Source: an uncultured Pseudomonadales bacterium (GTDB lineage Bacteria; Pseudomonadota; Gammaproteobacteria; Pseudomonadales; Pseudohongiellaceae). Taken from it: a stretch of 64,000 nt of DNA. The stretch covers positions 1 to 64,000 of the forward strand of contig CALKNV010000027.1 in NCBI GenBank assembly GCA_938091935.1, given 5' to 3'. The position numbers were made by a program, and so were the translations under genes. This document shows, in pieces, positions 1 through 9,456 of this stretch. The first letter of the stretch is position 1; each line of letters opens with the position of its first letter. The notes beneath the pieces are model-generated. The model had not been told where the DNA came from. It was given only the letters and a program-made list of their open reading frames with translations, and did no database searches.

Positions 1-1200
1 ATTCAGACTGACTTTAACCAAATTCCGGTCGCAGTCATTACCGCCCATGGCTCTACAGAAACCGCCATTAAGGCGCTTAAGGCGGGAGCCTTTGATTTCG
101 TCTCAAAACCAGTAGACCTGCATAAGCTGAGAGAACTTGTACAGTCAGCGCTCCGCCTTAGTGATGCCGCTTTTCCTGAGACCGCGCAGGCAGAGAATAT
201 CCGTGGGGAAGCTATCTCGACAATTACCGGAACCTCTCCGAAAATTTCCATTCTGAGGGAGCAGATTAGCAAGCTCGCCAGGAGCCAGGCACCTATTTAC
301 ATCAGCGGCGAATCCGGTTCCGGCAAAGAGCTAGCTGCCCGCGCGATTCATGAACAGAGTTCTCGCCGCGACGCGCCATTCGTTGCGGTAAACTGCGGCG
401 CGATCCCGGAAGAACTAACGGAAAGCGAATTATTTGGCCACTTAAAAGGAAGCTTTACTGGCGCCGAGCAGGATAAGCAGGGACTATTTCAGGCCGCCAG
501 CGGTGGCACCCTATTCCTTGATGAAATTGCTGATTTACCACTGCACACGCAGGTTAAACTACTTCGGGTCATTCAGGAAAAAGCTGTACGACCTGTGGGT
601 TCTCAAAAAGAGACACATGTTGATGTGCGATTACTGAGCGCAACCCATAAAAATCTTGTGCGAGAGGTCGAGCATGGCCGCCTACGCCAGGACCTCTATT
701 TTCGGATTAACGTTATCGAACTGGCTGTGCCCCCATTGCGAGAACGCCCTGAGGATTTACCCGAACTCGCCATTGCCTTATTGCAGAAAATCGCAAAAGA
801 AAACGCAGCACCTGAATGCATCCTGTCCCCCTCAGCCCTTGAGGTGTTAAGAAACTACTCCTTTCCAGGCAACGTCAGGGAGCTGGAGAACATTCTGCAG
901 CGGGCCGCGACTCTTTGCGAAGACAACCTGATTGCAGCCGACAACCTCGAGTTCATGCCCGGGGTCACGGACCCCACAGAGCAGCTGGAATCAGCTGCGG
1001 CAGCCGAGCCTCCTATTCACCGGGAGGAGCTTGATTTAGATGCAGATTTCTCACTAGAAAAACATCTGGAAGCCATTGAAATTGACGCTATTGAAAAAGC
1101 CTTGGAAGAAACCCGTTGGAACAAGACCGCTGCAGCAAAGAAACTTGGTATGTCATTTAGATCTCTTCGCTACCGACTCAAGAAGCTCGGGCTAGACTAG
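1..1200 (+). CDS. pilR: PilR-like sigma54-dependent response regulator, 5' end cut off by window
   Basis: The frame is open from the first base, so the gene is partial: the first residues are the end of the receiver domain (the conserved switch Thr and Lys lie in VITAHGST and FVSKPV). An AAA+ sigma54-activator domain follows with Walker A GESGSGKE, the sigma54-contact loop as GSFTGA (usual form GAFTGA), Walker B GGTLFLDEIAD and a RFRQDL-like arginine finger region (RLRQDLYFRINV). A Fis-type helix-turn-helix closes it (NKTAAAKKLGMSFRSLRYRL). PilR activates the major pilin gene with RNA polymerase sigma54. Its place beside thiO and the minor pilin genes matches the Pseudomonas pilS-pilR-thiO-fimT order, and pilS would lie upstream, outside the window. 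Confidence 0.93.
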   Translation: MQTDFNQIPVAVITAHGSTETAIKALKAGAFDFVSKPVDLHKLRELVQSALRLSDAAFPETAQAENIRGEAISTITGTSPKISILREQISKLARSQAPIYISGESGSGKELAARAIHEQSSRRDAPFVAVNCGAIPEELTESELFGHLKGSFTGAEQDKQGLFQAASGGTLFLDEIADLPLHTQVKLLRVIQEKAVRPVGSQKETHVDVRLLSATHKNLVREVEHGRLRQDLYFRINVIELAVPPLRERPEDLPELAIALLQKIAKENAAPECILSPSALEVLRNYSFPGNVRELENILQRAATLCEDNLIAADNLEFMPGVTDPTEQLESAAAAEPPIHREELDLDADFSLEKHLEAIEIDAIEKALEETRWNKTAAAKKLGMSFRSLRYRLKKLGLD

Positions 1201-1228
1201 GATACAAAACCCGTCGCATGACTGATCG

Positions 1229-2338
1229 CTATCTCGGTCTATAGGGTAGCGGATCAATAAAGGTCTCTCGGCCCAGCATCAACTCTGTCAGCAACCGTGC
1301 GGAAGCTGGTGCCAACACCAGACCATTGCGAAAGTGACCCGCATTTAAATACAAATTCTCGAAACGCTCGGCTCGTCCGATCATGGGCACCCCACCTTCA
1401 CTTCCAGGCCTCAGTCCAGCCCATTGTTTAACTGGGCGCAATGAACTTAACGCAGGCACCATTGTCACTGCTGCATCCCTTAAGCTTTCTCTGGCAATGT
1501 CAGTTACCGTCTTGTCAAAGCCCACGTGCTCCAGTGTACTCCCAACCAGCAGATGGCCATCCAGGCGCGGGATCAGGTATTTCCCTTCAAATAACACTAT
1601 GGACTTGATCAACGGCTTGGCCAACTTGTACAGAAGCATCTGCCCCTTGACTGGTTTGATGTCAGCATTTAAGCACAGGGGTTTCAGTAGCTCTTGAGTC
1701 CAAGCACCCACAGTCAGAGCAATTGTGCCCGCCTTGAGCCGCTCCATTTTACCTGTACGTACATCACGGATGACAAGACTGCAGATACCGGCTCGATCAG
1801 CCTGAAGGCTATCAACCTCGGTATTAGTCAACAGCGTGAATCCAGGCATTTTGCTGAGACTGGCCAGTAAGGCCCGACACAGTCGGGGGTTGCGCACATT
1901 GTCTACTCGGGGCATCCATAAAGCATGATTAAATTTTTCCGCTAATTCTCGCTCTGTTAAGTAGATTTTCTCAGGTCGCCATTCCTCCATTTCCCTTTGC
2001 TCCGATGTCGCCCAGGCCAGCGCTATCTCTTTATCCTGCGCGTCAAGCATCAGTAAACCAGAATTGCTTAACTCCACATCCAAGCCAGTCTCTTCCAGAA
2101 GTTCACGCGCAAGGAAGGGATAGTAGTCTTGGGCCCAGTTGGCCAAAGCAGTGATAGCAGGCGCATAGCGCCAGGGGTACAAAGGAGAAACTATCCCCCC
2201 ACCGGCCCACGAGGATTCCCTGGCGACTTCGCCTTTATCCAGCAGGGTTACGGAAACCCCCTGCTGCAGCAAGCTTCGAGCCACGAGCAAACCATTGATC
2301 CCAGCTCCAACTACCGCAAAGTCAGGAATTCTTTCCAA
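1229..2338 (-). CDS. thiO: Glycine oxidase ThiO-like FAD enzyme
   Basis: A DAO-family flavoprotein of 369 residues. The N-terminal dinucleotide-binding motif is VVGAGINGLLVA followed by LLDKGEV, and near the C-terminus GLRPGSEGGVPMIG and NAGHFRNGLVLAP match glycine oxidase ThiO, which makes the imine precursor of the thiazole of thiamine. The start is TTG with an AAGGGG ribosome site about 8 bases ahead. It lies convergent with pilR and divergent from the fimT-like gene, the same neighbourhood as in Pseudomonas aeruginosa; no other thiamine gene is in view, so a role in thiamine synthesis is inferred from the family. Confidence 0.88.
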   Translation of the reverse strand: MERIPDFAVVGAGINGLLVARSLLQQGVSVTLLDKGEVARESSWAGGGIVSPLYPWRYAPAITALANWAQDYYPFLARELLEETGLDVELSNSGLLMLDAQDKEIALAWATSEQREMEEWRPEKIYLTERELAEKFNHALWMPRVDNVRNPRLCRALLASLSKMPGFTLLTNTEVDSLQADRAGICSLVIRDVRTGKMERLKAGTIALTVGAWTQELLKPLCLNADIKPVKGQMLLYKLAKPLIKSIVLFEGKYLIPRLDGHLLVGSTLEHVGFDKTVTDIARESLRDAAVTMVPALSSLRPVKQWAGLRPGSEGGVPMIGRAERFENLYLNAGHFRNGLVLAPASARLLTELMLGRETFIDPLPYRPR

Positions 2339-2412
2339 TTTTTTTCCCCTTCTGTAAATACCTTCTACACTGGTACTGGCAAAGTCGAATTATCACATGG
2401 ATGTGAATAGCT

Positions 2413-2982
2413 ATGGCCTGCTACAAGCTAAAAGGTAAGGGGCTGACCCTGGTGGAATTACTTATCACTCTGTCGCTTGTCATGTTGCTTGTGACCCTCT
2501 CTGCTCCAGGCCTGTCTGACCTAATGCAAAAGCAACACGCCAAGGCGACCGTAATGCAACTGCGTAAAGCTATCACGATGGCTAAGACACAAGCGATTAC
2601 CAACAACACCTTCACAACCCTGTGTCGCTCTGCAGATGGAATAGCCTGCAACGGCAAGTGGGAACAAGGAGTATTGATGTTTTTAGATACTGACGGCGAC
2701 CGAAAACTGGACAAGGAAGACACCAAGATTGCTTATCTCAGATTTCCCAAATTCGATGGCCGGATTTACTGGCGTGCTTTCCAAAACAGACAATATTTGC
2801 AACTCACCCCTTCCGGTGCGACACGCTATCAGAATGGAAGTTTCACTATATGTCCACAGGATGGAGACCTAAGCGCAGCCCAGCAAATAATCGTCAATCG
2901 AGTAGGCCGGGTGCGCTATGCTGAGGATAGAGATGGTGACGGCTTAAGAGAAGGCAGTAACGGTAAGCCCCTGCGCTGCTAG
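2413..2982 (+). CDS. fimT: FimT/GspH-type pseudopilin
   Basis: A 189-residue type IV pilin-like protein. The prepilin peptidase site is KGKG followed by LTLVE, with Leu instead of Phe at +1, and then a hydrophobic helix ending near residue 35. The rest is a GspH/FimT-type beta-rich domain with four Cys (CRS, CNG, CPQ and the C-terminal C). Residues around 97-108 (DTDGDRKLDKED) read like an EF-hand calcium loop, which is common in this family. It sits alone on the plus strand and ends 2 bases from the convergent pilE, apart from the minor pilin operon that carries the second GspH-type gene (8947-9456). By synteny it corresponds to fimT. Confidence 0.82.
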   Translation: MACYKLKGKGLTLVELLITLSLVMLLVTLSAPGLSDLMQKQHAKATVMQLRKAITMAKTQAITNNTFTTLCRSADGIACNGKWEQGVLMFLDTDGDRKLDKEDTKIAYLRFPKFDGRIYWRAFQNRQYLQLTPSGATRYQNGSFTICPQDGDLSAAQQIIVNRVGRVRYAEDRDGDGLREGSNGKPLRC

Positions 2983-2984
2983 AT

Positions 2985-3467
2985 CTACCAGCAATCAATT
3001 GATTCGGCAGAACCGGATTCCGTTTGTGCGCCAGTGTGCGTCAGCGTCAGCGTGGCACATTCAGTATCATTCGTTTGCCCTAACTGGGGAACAGCTGAAA
3101 CAGAAAACGCTGTCGCTGATGCAGTGTTAATCTGCAGGAAATAAACGCGATCACCAGAAGTCGACGTCACCAAATTTCTGTTCGAATCAAGCGCTACTGC
3201 ACTGGCGGAACCATTGGTAAAGACCATACCCGATGGATAGCCTAAATCGGCCATAGAGCTGGTATAGGTTTTATTGTTGAGATGAAACTGGGTCTGTTGA
3301 TTGGCCAATTCCAGAAGTCCCGCTGTTCCTACAGTGCGCATACCGCGCATTACGCTGGCTTGATAGCTGGGAATCGCGATCGCTGAGAGCACACCAATAA
3401 TTGCCAGCACAATTAACAGTTCAATCAGGGTGAAAGCGCTTTGGCGCTTTGCAGTATTCGTTTTCAC
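2985..3467 (-). CDS. pilE: PilE-like minor pilin
   Basis: A type IV pilin-like protein ending the minor-pilin operon. I prefer the GTG at 3467, giving a short basic leader (MKTNTAKRQSA) before FTLIELLIVLAIIGVLSAIAIP; an AAAAAGGA ribosome site lies about 11 bases ahead. The ATG at 3479 is possible but overlaps that site, and longer forms run into pilY1. The residue before the cleavage point is Ala, not the usual Gly. After the N-terminal helix come residues with the PilE look (TAGLLELANQQTQFHLNNKTYT) and two Cys near the end that would form the D-loop disulfide. Its position after pilY1 matches Pseudomonas pilE. Confidence 0.85.
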   Translation of the reverse strand: MKTNTAKRQSAFTLIELLIVLAIIGVLSAIAIPSYQASVMRGMRTVGTAGLLELANQQTQFHLNNKTYTSSMADLGYPSGMVFTNGSASAVALDSNRNLVTSTSGDRVYFLQINTASATAFSVSAVPQLGQTNDTECATLTLTHTGAQTESGSAESIDCW

Positions 3468-3495
3468 TCTTGGTAGCATCCTTTTTGGTTCAAAC

Positions 3496-6400
3496 CTAGA
3501 AACTATCAACATTCTTCTCATACCAAAAGGTTTTCCAAAACAACCTGCCTCCTGTTGATTCCGGATCCAGATCCGGTGGCAAGATAAAATCGCCAACCGG
3601 AACCACTTCCGCCGGAATACCACCCGATGCTAACGGATTGAAGCGATCTGTTTTAGTCAGTGATGCGTCATTACCATCGGTTGTGTCGTAGTTGTTGATT
3701 GGCGCACCATCGCGAATACTGATGGCATATAAGCGGCCCGCCCCTTCGGTGGGTTCGCATATCGACCCCTGCTGCGCGGCGGTACCATTCGGCAGAAATG
3801 AGGTGAAAAATATCGTACCAAAGGCCGTCAGCGGGGGTGCCAAAACTTTCTCACCTTGTTCTTCCATCTCCAGCTTCCAGCCATTCCTGATATTTTCACT
3901 GGCAAAGCATGAAGTGGAATTAATGCAAGTATCAGTGATATCGCCGAGCCCATTGGTGTTAGTCAAGACATCGAAGTCTTCAATATTGTAGGGTGATCCA
4001 GATACTGTTCCACTGTTCACATTGCGATCTTTCAGCACAACGAACCAATTTGTTGTGCTGTTATCCCTTGGTGATGCTCGATCACCCGAACCTATAATGA
4101 CCGCATCGAACGCTCCGTACTCATCTGCACTGGGCACAAAGTCTGGTCGATGAAAATACCGACGGTCGTTACTGGCAGAGACAGGGGAAATATCGTCCCT
4201 GCCGAGATTAGCCAATTCGGACGCGAACCAGGTGGTGGATCGCAAGTCAGTGTTGGCTTCGGGTAAGTCAACGCGCCAAACGGTCCCGCCTGTATCCCCC
4301 ACGTATAATCGATCGATAACACCATTCGCATTAGAGTCGACAATTGTCACATCAGAGGGAATGCTGTCCACCATTCCTGAATGGTTGTACTCGGTGGCAG
4401 AAACAGCCTGAGTCGAGGCACCATACTTAACCTTCCAGATCAGGGCGCCGGTTTCAGCATTAACTACGTAGATAGCATTGCCTTCGCTATCATCGGAGTT
4501 GCCGGTATCCTTGTTCGTATCGTAACCGCCGCCCAAGAAGATAGCAGGAGTGGCGCTGGCACCATATTGAACATACCCCACTCTGGGAGTTGAAAACGTC
4601 ATGCCTAATTCAGAAAAATCGCCAGACTTATCGATAGTCCAAAGCATGGCAGGGCTGTCAGGGTTTGTAACGTTCATGGCGTAGTAGGCCTTACCGCCTC
4701 TTCGCAGACCAAAATAAATATAAGCCTTGTCGGTGGCATCGGCATTACCATTGGCGTCTTTGCCGATGGTGCCATCAGAATCAGTATCCACGACAAACGC
4801 CGCCGGCGCACCATCAACCGTGTAGGGATGATCCGCTGAAGGTGAGTTGCTTCGCAAAATGGACATCTTATCCATCACCGAACGGGGCATGAAAGCCCAT
4901 TCCTCCGCTCCCGAATCCAGAGCACTGGTGTCTGTATTTCTGAATGAGTGCATAAACCCGGCGTCCGTGCCCATATAGACTCGAATATCAGGATTGCTGG
5001 CACTGTAACCGGCTGAGCGCGCGCCGTAGTTAATCGGTAGCGGCCTTGAATGCAGTGGAGGGCCCAAGAGCCAGGATCTCGCCTCAGTCAAGTTCGTATC
5101 CACATCCAGGTCATCTATGTCCTGCCCACGAACCCACTTGATCAGATCTCCGGCAGCAGACTCATCAGCTGCGCCGAGGTCAGACTGCAGCGCGGCGGCG
5201 TTTGATGTACCTAGATTCATCAAGGTTGTGCCACTGTTCGGTTCAGTATAGACCTTCCGCGTATTGATGCCGTTGTTGTCGCCAATAGTTATAGTGGCAC
5301 TAGTGAGATAGCCAGGAATTTTCTGCCCGGCACCACCTCGGGTAACGGAACGCCCATCTTTTCCAGCAATTTCATTGTCAGCTGGTGCCGGCAATTCGTC
5401 CGGGTCGGTCCAAAAAGTCAGGGCGTTTGTTGATATCCTGCCATCACCTGAAATCGCAAGCTCGGCATTAAAGTCGACTAATCTAATGGTAGTGGTGCCA
5501 TTCGCATCGGTAGACTCCTGAATTTTGAGCTTTTTAAGATTACCGTTCCAATACGGCCTGCCGTCAGAATCTACTGCAAATTGTGCCAGGTAAACATTAT
5601 CGATCACCTCGGAGCGGTTAAACACGTTGACAGGAACTGATGCAGCGACAAACGTGGTATTTACCGAGATTATTTCCTGGAAAATCAGCTGCAGATCTTC
5701 CAGCAACTTTGTCGGCGTATCCAACTCAATCGCAGATACCGTGCCGCCCGCTGCGGCATAGCCGTTAGTGGTGTTATTTACCTGATCCGCGATGATATAG
5801 CTTTGAAAATTTTGCTCACCATCGATGTTAGGCCAAGCGGGAACAGGACTATCATCATCTGGCGCCAAGTCCGTTTGGTACATCCATTCAAGCACATCGT
5901 CAAAATCCGGATTTCTAATACCCAAATTCATCCCGCCACTAGCAATGGGTTCGTTGATCACATCGTCGGCATCACCATCCTGGTTGGTTACCTGGAACAT
6001 GATGTTCACGCCATAGGCCTGGCTGCAGGTAAACGCTGCGCTATCTATAAACGGAGACGTATAACTCGAACCATTTACAATAGCGGTATCCCAGGATAAA
6101 TCGACATTGTCATTTGGGAGATTTTGTGACCCGTTGGTACCGTAGTCTTCCCAGCCCAATTGCATGTTATGCCAATCCTGCCCTGTTAAATATCGGAAAA
6201 TCTCAAAATAGAGCTCCTTACCCTGAAAAGAGTGAGCAACATTGCCCGAGGGAGGAGGAATTGCGGCCATGGCATTGAGCATGTCCGCCTTTGCATTATT
6301 CGAATCGTTCTCCTGGAAGCTTTGTAGACCCCTGACGATGTAGCCGCCATTACTGCACCCGCTGACTGAGGGGCCGCCATCCGAAGATGCCCCCGTGCAG

Positions 6401-6753
6401 GTGTCATCGTGATTCATCGCGAAAGCCACTTTTACGCCTTGCATTTCATTGAATAGAGCCATGAATACAGCGCGCATGGCGTCAAACAGACTCACGTTAC
6501 CGGAAGGCACGAGCGTCAACAATTCATCATAGGCATCCCCCATCAACTCCTGACAAGCGGCTCTTGTCACATCGTTACAGAGTCTTGAGCCGAGGTTAGA
6601 GCGGTAGTCAATCGTGAGAAAGATCATCGGCTCAGCATCTGAACTGGGCCGCGCGTCTATGTAAATATCGGTGTCATCGGCAACCACTGCAGCCTGCATC
6701 GACAGCGCCAAAGCCATGGACATGATCAGTTTTTTACGCTTGAATATTTTCAT
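3496..6753 (-). CDS. pilY1: PilY1, pilus-tip adhesin and calcium-binding beta-propeller
   Basis: A 1085-residue exported protein with a clear signal peptide (MKIFKRKKLIMSMALALS then AAVVADD). The N-terminal half is where PilY1 proteins have a von Willebrand A-like domain, but a canonical DxSxS metal site is not visible (DYRSN). The C-terminal half is the quinoprotein-like beta-propeller typical of PilY1, with two calcium-type loops: DTDSDGTIGKD near residue 654 and DSNANGVID at 806-814, the latter followed by RLYVGDTGGTVWRVD as in Pseudomonas PilY1. PilY1 caps the pilus, promotes extension and acts in adhesion and surface sensing. The gene lies 12 bases after pilX and 28 before pilE; no pilY2 is present. 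Confidence 0.92.
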   Translation of the reverse strand: MKIFKRKKLIMSMALALSMQAAVVADDTDIYIDARPSSDAEPMIFLTIDYRSNLGSRLCNDVTRAACQELMGDAYDELLTLVPSGNVSLFDAMRAVFMALFNEMQGVKVAFAMNHDDTCTGASSDGGPSVSGCSNGGYIVRGLQSFQENDSNNAKADMLNAMAAIPPPSGNVAHSFQGKELYFEIFRYLTGQDWHNMQLGWEDYGTNGSQNLPNDNVDLSWDTAIVNGSSYTSPFIDSAAFTCSQAYGVNIMFQVTNQDGDADDVINEPIASGGMNLGIRNPDFDDVLEWMYQTDLAPDDDSPVPAWPNIDGEQNFQSYIIADQVNNTTNGYAAAGGTVSAIELDTPTKLLEDLQLIFQEIISVNTTFVAASVPVNVFNRSEVIDNVYLAQFAVDSDGRPYWNGNLKKLKIQESTDANGTTTIRLVDFNAELAISGDGRISTNALTFWTDPDELPAPADNEIAGKDGRSVTRGGAGQKIPGYLTSATITIGDNNGINTRKVYTEPNSGTTLMNLGTSNAAALQSDLGAADESAAGDLIKWVRGQDIDDLDVDTNLTEARSWLLGPPLHSRPLPINYGARSAGYSASNPDIRVYMGTDAGFMHSFRNTDTSALDSGAEEWAFMPRSVMDKMSILRSNSPSADHPYTVDGAPAAFVVDTDSDGTIGKDANGNADATDKAYIYFGLRRGGKAYYAMNVTNPDSPAMLWTIDKSGDFSELGMTFSTPRVGYVQYGASATPAIFLGGGYDTNKDTGNSDDSEGNAIYVVNAETGALIWKVKYGASTQAVSATEYNHSGMVDSIPSDVTIVDSNANGVIDRLYVGDTGGTVWRVDLPEANTDLRSTTWFASELANLGRDDISPVSASNDRRYFHRPDFVPSADEYGAFDAVIIGSGDRASPRDNSTTNWFVVLKDRNVNSGTVSGSPYNIEDFDVLTNTNGLGDITDTCINSTSCFASENIRNGWKLEMEEQGEKVLAPPLTAFGTIFFTSFLPNGTAAQQGSICEPTEGAGRLYAISIRDGAPINNYDTTDGNDASLTKTDRFNPLASGGIPAEVVPVGDFILPPDLDPESTGGRLFWKTFWYEKNVDSF

Positions 6754-6765
6754 TACTCTTTATCC

Positions 6766-7305
6766 TCAGTTGGATTGAGCTCCCACGGGAACAAGGACGA
6801 TTACGCCCTGTACAACCCCAGCCTGGCCTTCATTGGCGCTGGTGCCGTCATAGCTTGCGTCAACTTCAAAGCGTGCGGCGAGAAATGCATCCGCACTGGA
6901 GTTAATACCTCTGGGGGCAGGCGCAAGTGCTGGCGCAATACGTTCCACCACTACCTGTGCTCTGCTGGCATTTGCAGCCGGCAATAAATTTGTGTCAATC
7001 GTCACACTAGTATCATCGCAACCACTCACGTTGGCGGTACAATTCACATAGCCCACATCCCCAGATACCACAAGATTTGAGGGCTCACCTATCACCTCAT
7101 CGACGATGGATTGGGTCATTTCAAGGGTACTGATACGCGCCTCTTCATTGCCTGCCATGCGCATTTCCATGGTGCTGGTACGCATGGTGGTCGTGGCAGC
7201 CAAAGTCAGAATGACCAAGAACACTAGCGAGATGATCAGCACGCTTCCGCGACTGGCCGAGATTGCGTTTAACTGGCCTTTGGGCTTATTGACGTTCAAA
7301 ATCAT
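6766..7305 (-). CDS. pilX: PilX minor pilin assembly protein
   Basis: A 179-residue minor pilin. The N-terminal PilX pattern is plain: RGSVLIISLVFLVILTLAA followed by TTTMRTSTMEMRMAGNEE. There is no classic G-F-T-L-I-E site; PilX proteins have a diverged G-(A/S)-(V/L) form, here RG followed by SVLI. It is a component of the initiation complex of the pilus tip with PilV, PilW, FimU and PilY1. It sits between pilW and pilY1 in the expected order, starts at ATG, and has two Cys in the middle (CTANVSGC) that may pair. Confidence 0.86.
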   Translation of the reverse strand: MILNVNKPKGQLNAISASRGSVLIISLVFLVILTLAATTTMRTSTMEMRMAGNEEARISTLEMTQSIVDEVIGEPSNLVVSGDVGYVNCTANVSGCDDTSVTIDTNLLPAANASRAQVVVERIAPALAPAPRGINSSADAFLAARFEVDASYDGTSANEGQAGVVQGVIVLVPVGAQSN

Positions 7306-7349
7306 CTTTCTATTCTCTTACATCGATTCAAATAACAAGCGCTCTACAG

Positions 7350-8315
7350 TCACGAGTCCAGCCCAGTTAGGTTGGCTGGATTTCGTAACACTACGGTTGA
7401 ACTGAAGACCCGACGAAAGAAAGAATCATTCGCCACTATAATGGAACTGCCCAGAGTGTAAGTCTTGTCATTGCTATAACCCGGTACGGGGTTCACACTT
7501 CTGACCATTAGGTAAATTCTCGCCGAAACAGAGTCAAACAGCTCTTCAGCAGTGGGCGCCGCAGTGAAGTAATCAGCCACGAAATCAGCATCTTGATCGA
7601 CTCCGAACTCAATCTGGAAGTTTTCCACCCCTTCGACCAAACACTCATTCTCCATGTTAGGTGTCGCATCCACAGTAAGATAGGCTCGGCAAAAAGTGGG
7701 GATTCCGTCGTCGGTATCTACAGAATAGTCCCTGATATAGAAAACCTGCGGATTATAAGCCCAATTGGATTCAGTTCCGGTCAGACTTGGAGGTGTACCT
7801 ATTGCCCCCCCTAAAAACATCTGGGCTGCAACGCTATTGGTCCGCATGTAGAGCCTATTCGCAGTTATGCTGCCATCCGCTGTCTCACTGTCAGCCACCC
7901 GTTTAACGGCGACAACATCAGTACCGAGTACCACGTCGGTACTGGGCAGACAGGCGAAAGTCGCGGCCACTGTTGCCGATGTAACATTGGAAAGAAACTG
8001 CAGGCCTTCCAGATCCAGAACCCAGGGATTCGCGCCATCTCCGCACTCTGTACCCACTGCGGCACTGGCGTGGTTAGTTGTGGTTTCTATATCCAGGAAC
8101 TTACCCCAAAAATTAGACATGGCCAGCTCCCTGGTAAGAAGCCTCATCACGAACCGCCCGTTTTCCAGCACCCGCGCCAGCTCTTCGTCCTGTGTGGCAC
8201 TGCGGTTATTTTGTACAAAAACCAGCACCACTCCAGCCACCATGGACAAACCAAGGCCCAGGGCTACGATAAGCTCGATCAGCGTGAATCCTTTGTTGCT
8301 AGAGCGCAGCTTCAT
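7350..8315 (-). CDS. pilW: PilW minor pilin assembly protein
   Basis: A 321-residue protein, the usual size for PilW. The prepilin site is KG then FTLIELIVALGLGLSMVAGVV, followed by the PilW-type QNNRSATQDEELARVLENG segment, where the operon-linked family is well conserved. The long C-terminal domain is beta-rich with several Cys. PilW joins PilV, PilX, FimU and PilE to prime pilus assembly and hold PilY1. It lies 10 bases after pilV and 44 before pilX, all on the minus strand. Confidence 0.88.
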   Translation of the reverse strand: MKLRSSNKGFTLIELIVALGLGLSMVAGVVLVFVQNNRSATQDEELARVLENGRFVMRLLTRELAMSNFWGKFLDIETTTNHASAAVGTECGDGANPWVLDLEGLQFLSNVTSATVAATFACLPSTDVVLGTDVVAVKRVADSETADGSITANRLYMRTNSVAAQMFLGGAIGTPPSLTGTESNWAYNPQVFYIRDYSVDTDDGIPTFCRAYLTVDATPNMENECLVEGVENFQIEFGVDQDADFVADYFTAAPTAEELFDSVSARIYLMVRSVNPVPGYSNDKTYTLGSSIIVANDSFFRRVFSSTVVLRNPANLTGLDS

Positions 8316-8325
8316 GGCTATCCGA

Positions 8326-8943
8326 TCAGGGTGAAATATAAGTTCTGACGCTCAAAATGCGTCGAAATTCTTCATTAGCGCCGTATTTACCAGCACCGGT
8401 ACCGCACGCGTCCACCGATACGTTGCTCAGCTCGTTCAAACCCCGCCAGACCAGTGTGATCGTGTAGACCCCAGCCAGTCCGCCAGCAGGTCCCGAAACA
8501 CACGCTGTCGGGTTTACCAAGCCCCCCGTATTTGTTGCTGTGCCGTTAATGGATCGACTCTCATTGGCTCCATCTATGGCCTGTTCCCATAGCCACATGT
8601 CATAAGCAGCCAACTGCAGCGGGTTACACGTAGCTGAAGATGTACAAGTGACGCTGGGCTGCGTCAGGGTGCCTCCCCCAATTCCCCCAGAGGCCGTGAG
8701 GTACCCACCAAGGGCAACCGGATTAGCCCGCATTTTTTCTGCTACATCACGCATTAGAATGGCCGCCGTAGTGCGCTGCAGGGAGGCGTAGTTCGCTTTC
8801 TTGGCAGCGGTTTGTAAGCCAGCAATATTCATGAAGCCCACACTGATCAACAGCAGCGCCACTAGGATTTCAATCATGCTAAAACCTTTGTCGCTAAGCT
8901 TATTCGGGGCGGTAAATTTCATTGCTGGGATCTTGGATCGCAT
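8326..8943 (-). CDS. pilV: PilV minor pilin
   Basis: A 205-residue PilV-type minor pilin. The cleavage site is DKG then FSMIEILVALLLISVGFMNIAGLQ, and the next residues (TAAILMRDVAEKMRANP) are the hallmark of PilV. The annotated ATG gives a 20-residue leader; an internal ATG at 8922 would give a shorter leader of 13 residues, and neither has a strong ribosome site. Only 3 bases separate it from the fimU stop, so the two are co-translated or coupled. Two Cys pairs (CTSSATC; CVSG and CGTG) are present in the C-terminal domain. Confidence 0.87.
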   Translation of the reverse strand: MRSKIPAMKFTAPNKLSDKGFSMIEILVALLLISVGFMNIAGLQTAAKKANYASLQRTTAAILMRDVAEKMRANPVALGGYLTASGGIGGGTLTQPSVTCTSSATCNPLQLAAYDMWLWEQAIDGANESRSINGTATNTGGLVNPTACVSGPAGGLAGVYTITLVWRGLNELSNVSVDACGTGAGKYGANEEFRRILSVRTYISP

Positions 8944-8946
8944 GAT

Positions 8947-9456
8947 TTATGGGCAACTGCCATCGGCTATCCTCGGTCTGCCGGTCGCATTGATAAAGAT
9001 GTCCCTGGCCGAATTGCCGCTGACGCAAATAGTAAATGAACCATTATTGTTGGAAGAGCCATTCGGGTTATAGCTGATGGAATTGGCGAACGCAGCGGAA
9101 GTCACCGCGGAATTCGCGCTCATGCCCATGTAGGTGCTCAAAATCTCCTCTCCCAGATCAGCAGTGCCATCAAAGTTCTCATCCACAAAAATAATCCAGC
9201 CTGACTGCCAGCTTGAGCCGGAGGCACATGCGGCCGGCGTGGCCGTGGCGATCTTGCACATAGACACGACTTCATTGCGGGTCACCGCCTCGCTGCGAGC
9301 GGTGAATAGCGAGGCAAATAGATCGTTGGAATCACTAATTAACTGCTGATCTTCAACCAGATCACTGAGGGCAGGTAGACCCAAAGCCAGCAGCACTCCC
9401 ACTATCGCCAACACGATTAGCGCTTCGATTACAGTCAATCCGTCCTGATATCTCAT
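8947..9456 (-). CDS. fimU: FimU/FimT-type pseudopilin, first gene of the minor-pilin operon
   Basis: A 169-residue GspH/FimT-family pseudopilin with leader MRYQDG then LTVIEALIVLAIVGVLLALGLP. The GspH pattern follows, including SLFTARSEAVTRN, the Cys pair around MCKIATATPAAC, WIIFVDENFDGTADLGEE and the terminal SFTICVSG...GRPRIADGSC stretch. Position as the first gene before pilV fits fimU of Pseudomonas; the other GspH-type gene at 2413-2982 is assigned fimT by its place next to thiO. The split between the two names rests on synteny, not on sequence alone. Confidence 0.83.
   Translation of the reverse strand: MRYQDGLTVIEALIVLAIVGVLLALGLPALSDLVEDQQLISDSNDLFASLFTARSEAVTRNEVVSMCKIATATPAACASGSSWQSGWIIFVDENFDGTADLGEEILSTYMGMSANSAVTSAAFANSISYNPNGSSNNNGSFTICVSGNSARDIFINATGRPRIADGSCP

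Noticed and set aside
3467-3623. Longer N-terminus for pilE running into pilY1
   Set aside because: The added residues do not resemble a pilin leader and come from an antisense-free overlap with the pilY1 3' end; a short leader from GTG 3467 fits prepilins.
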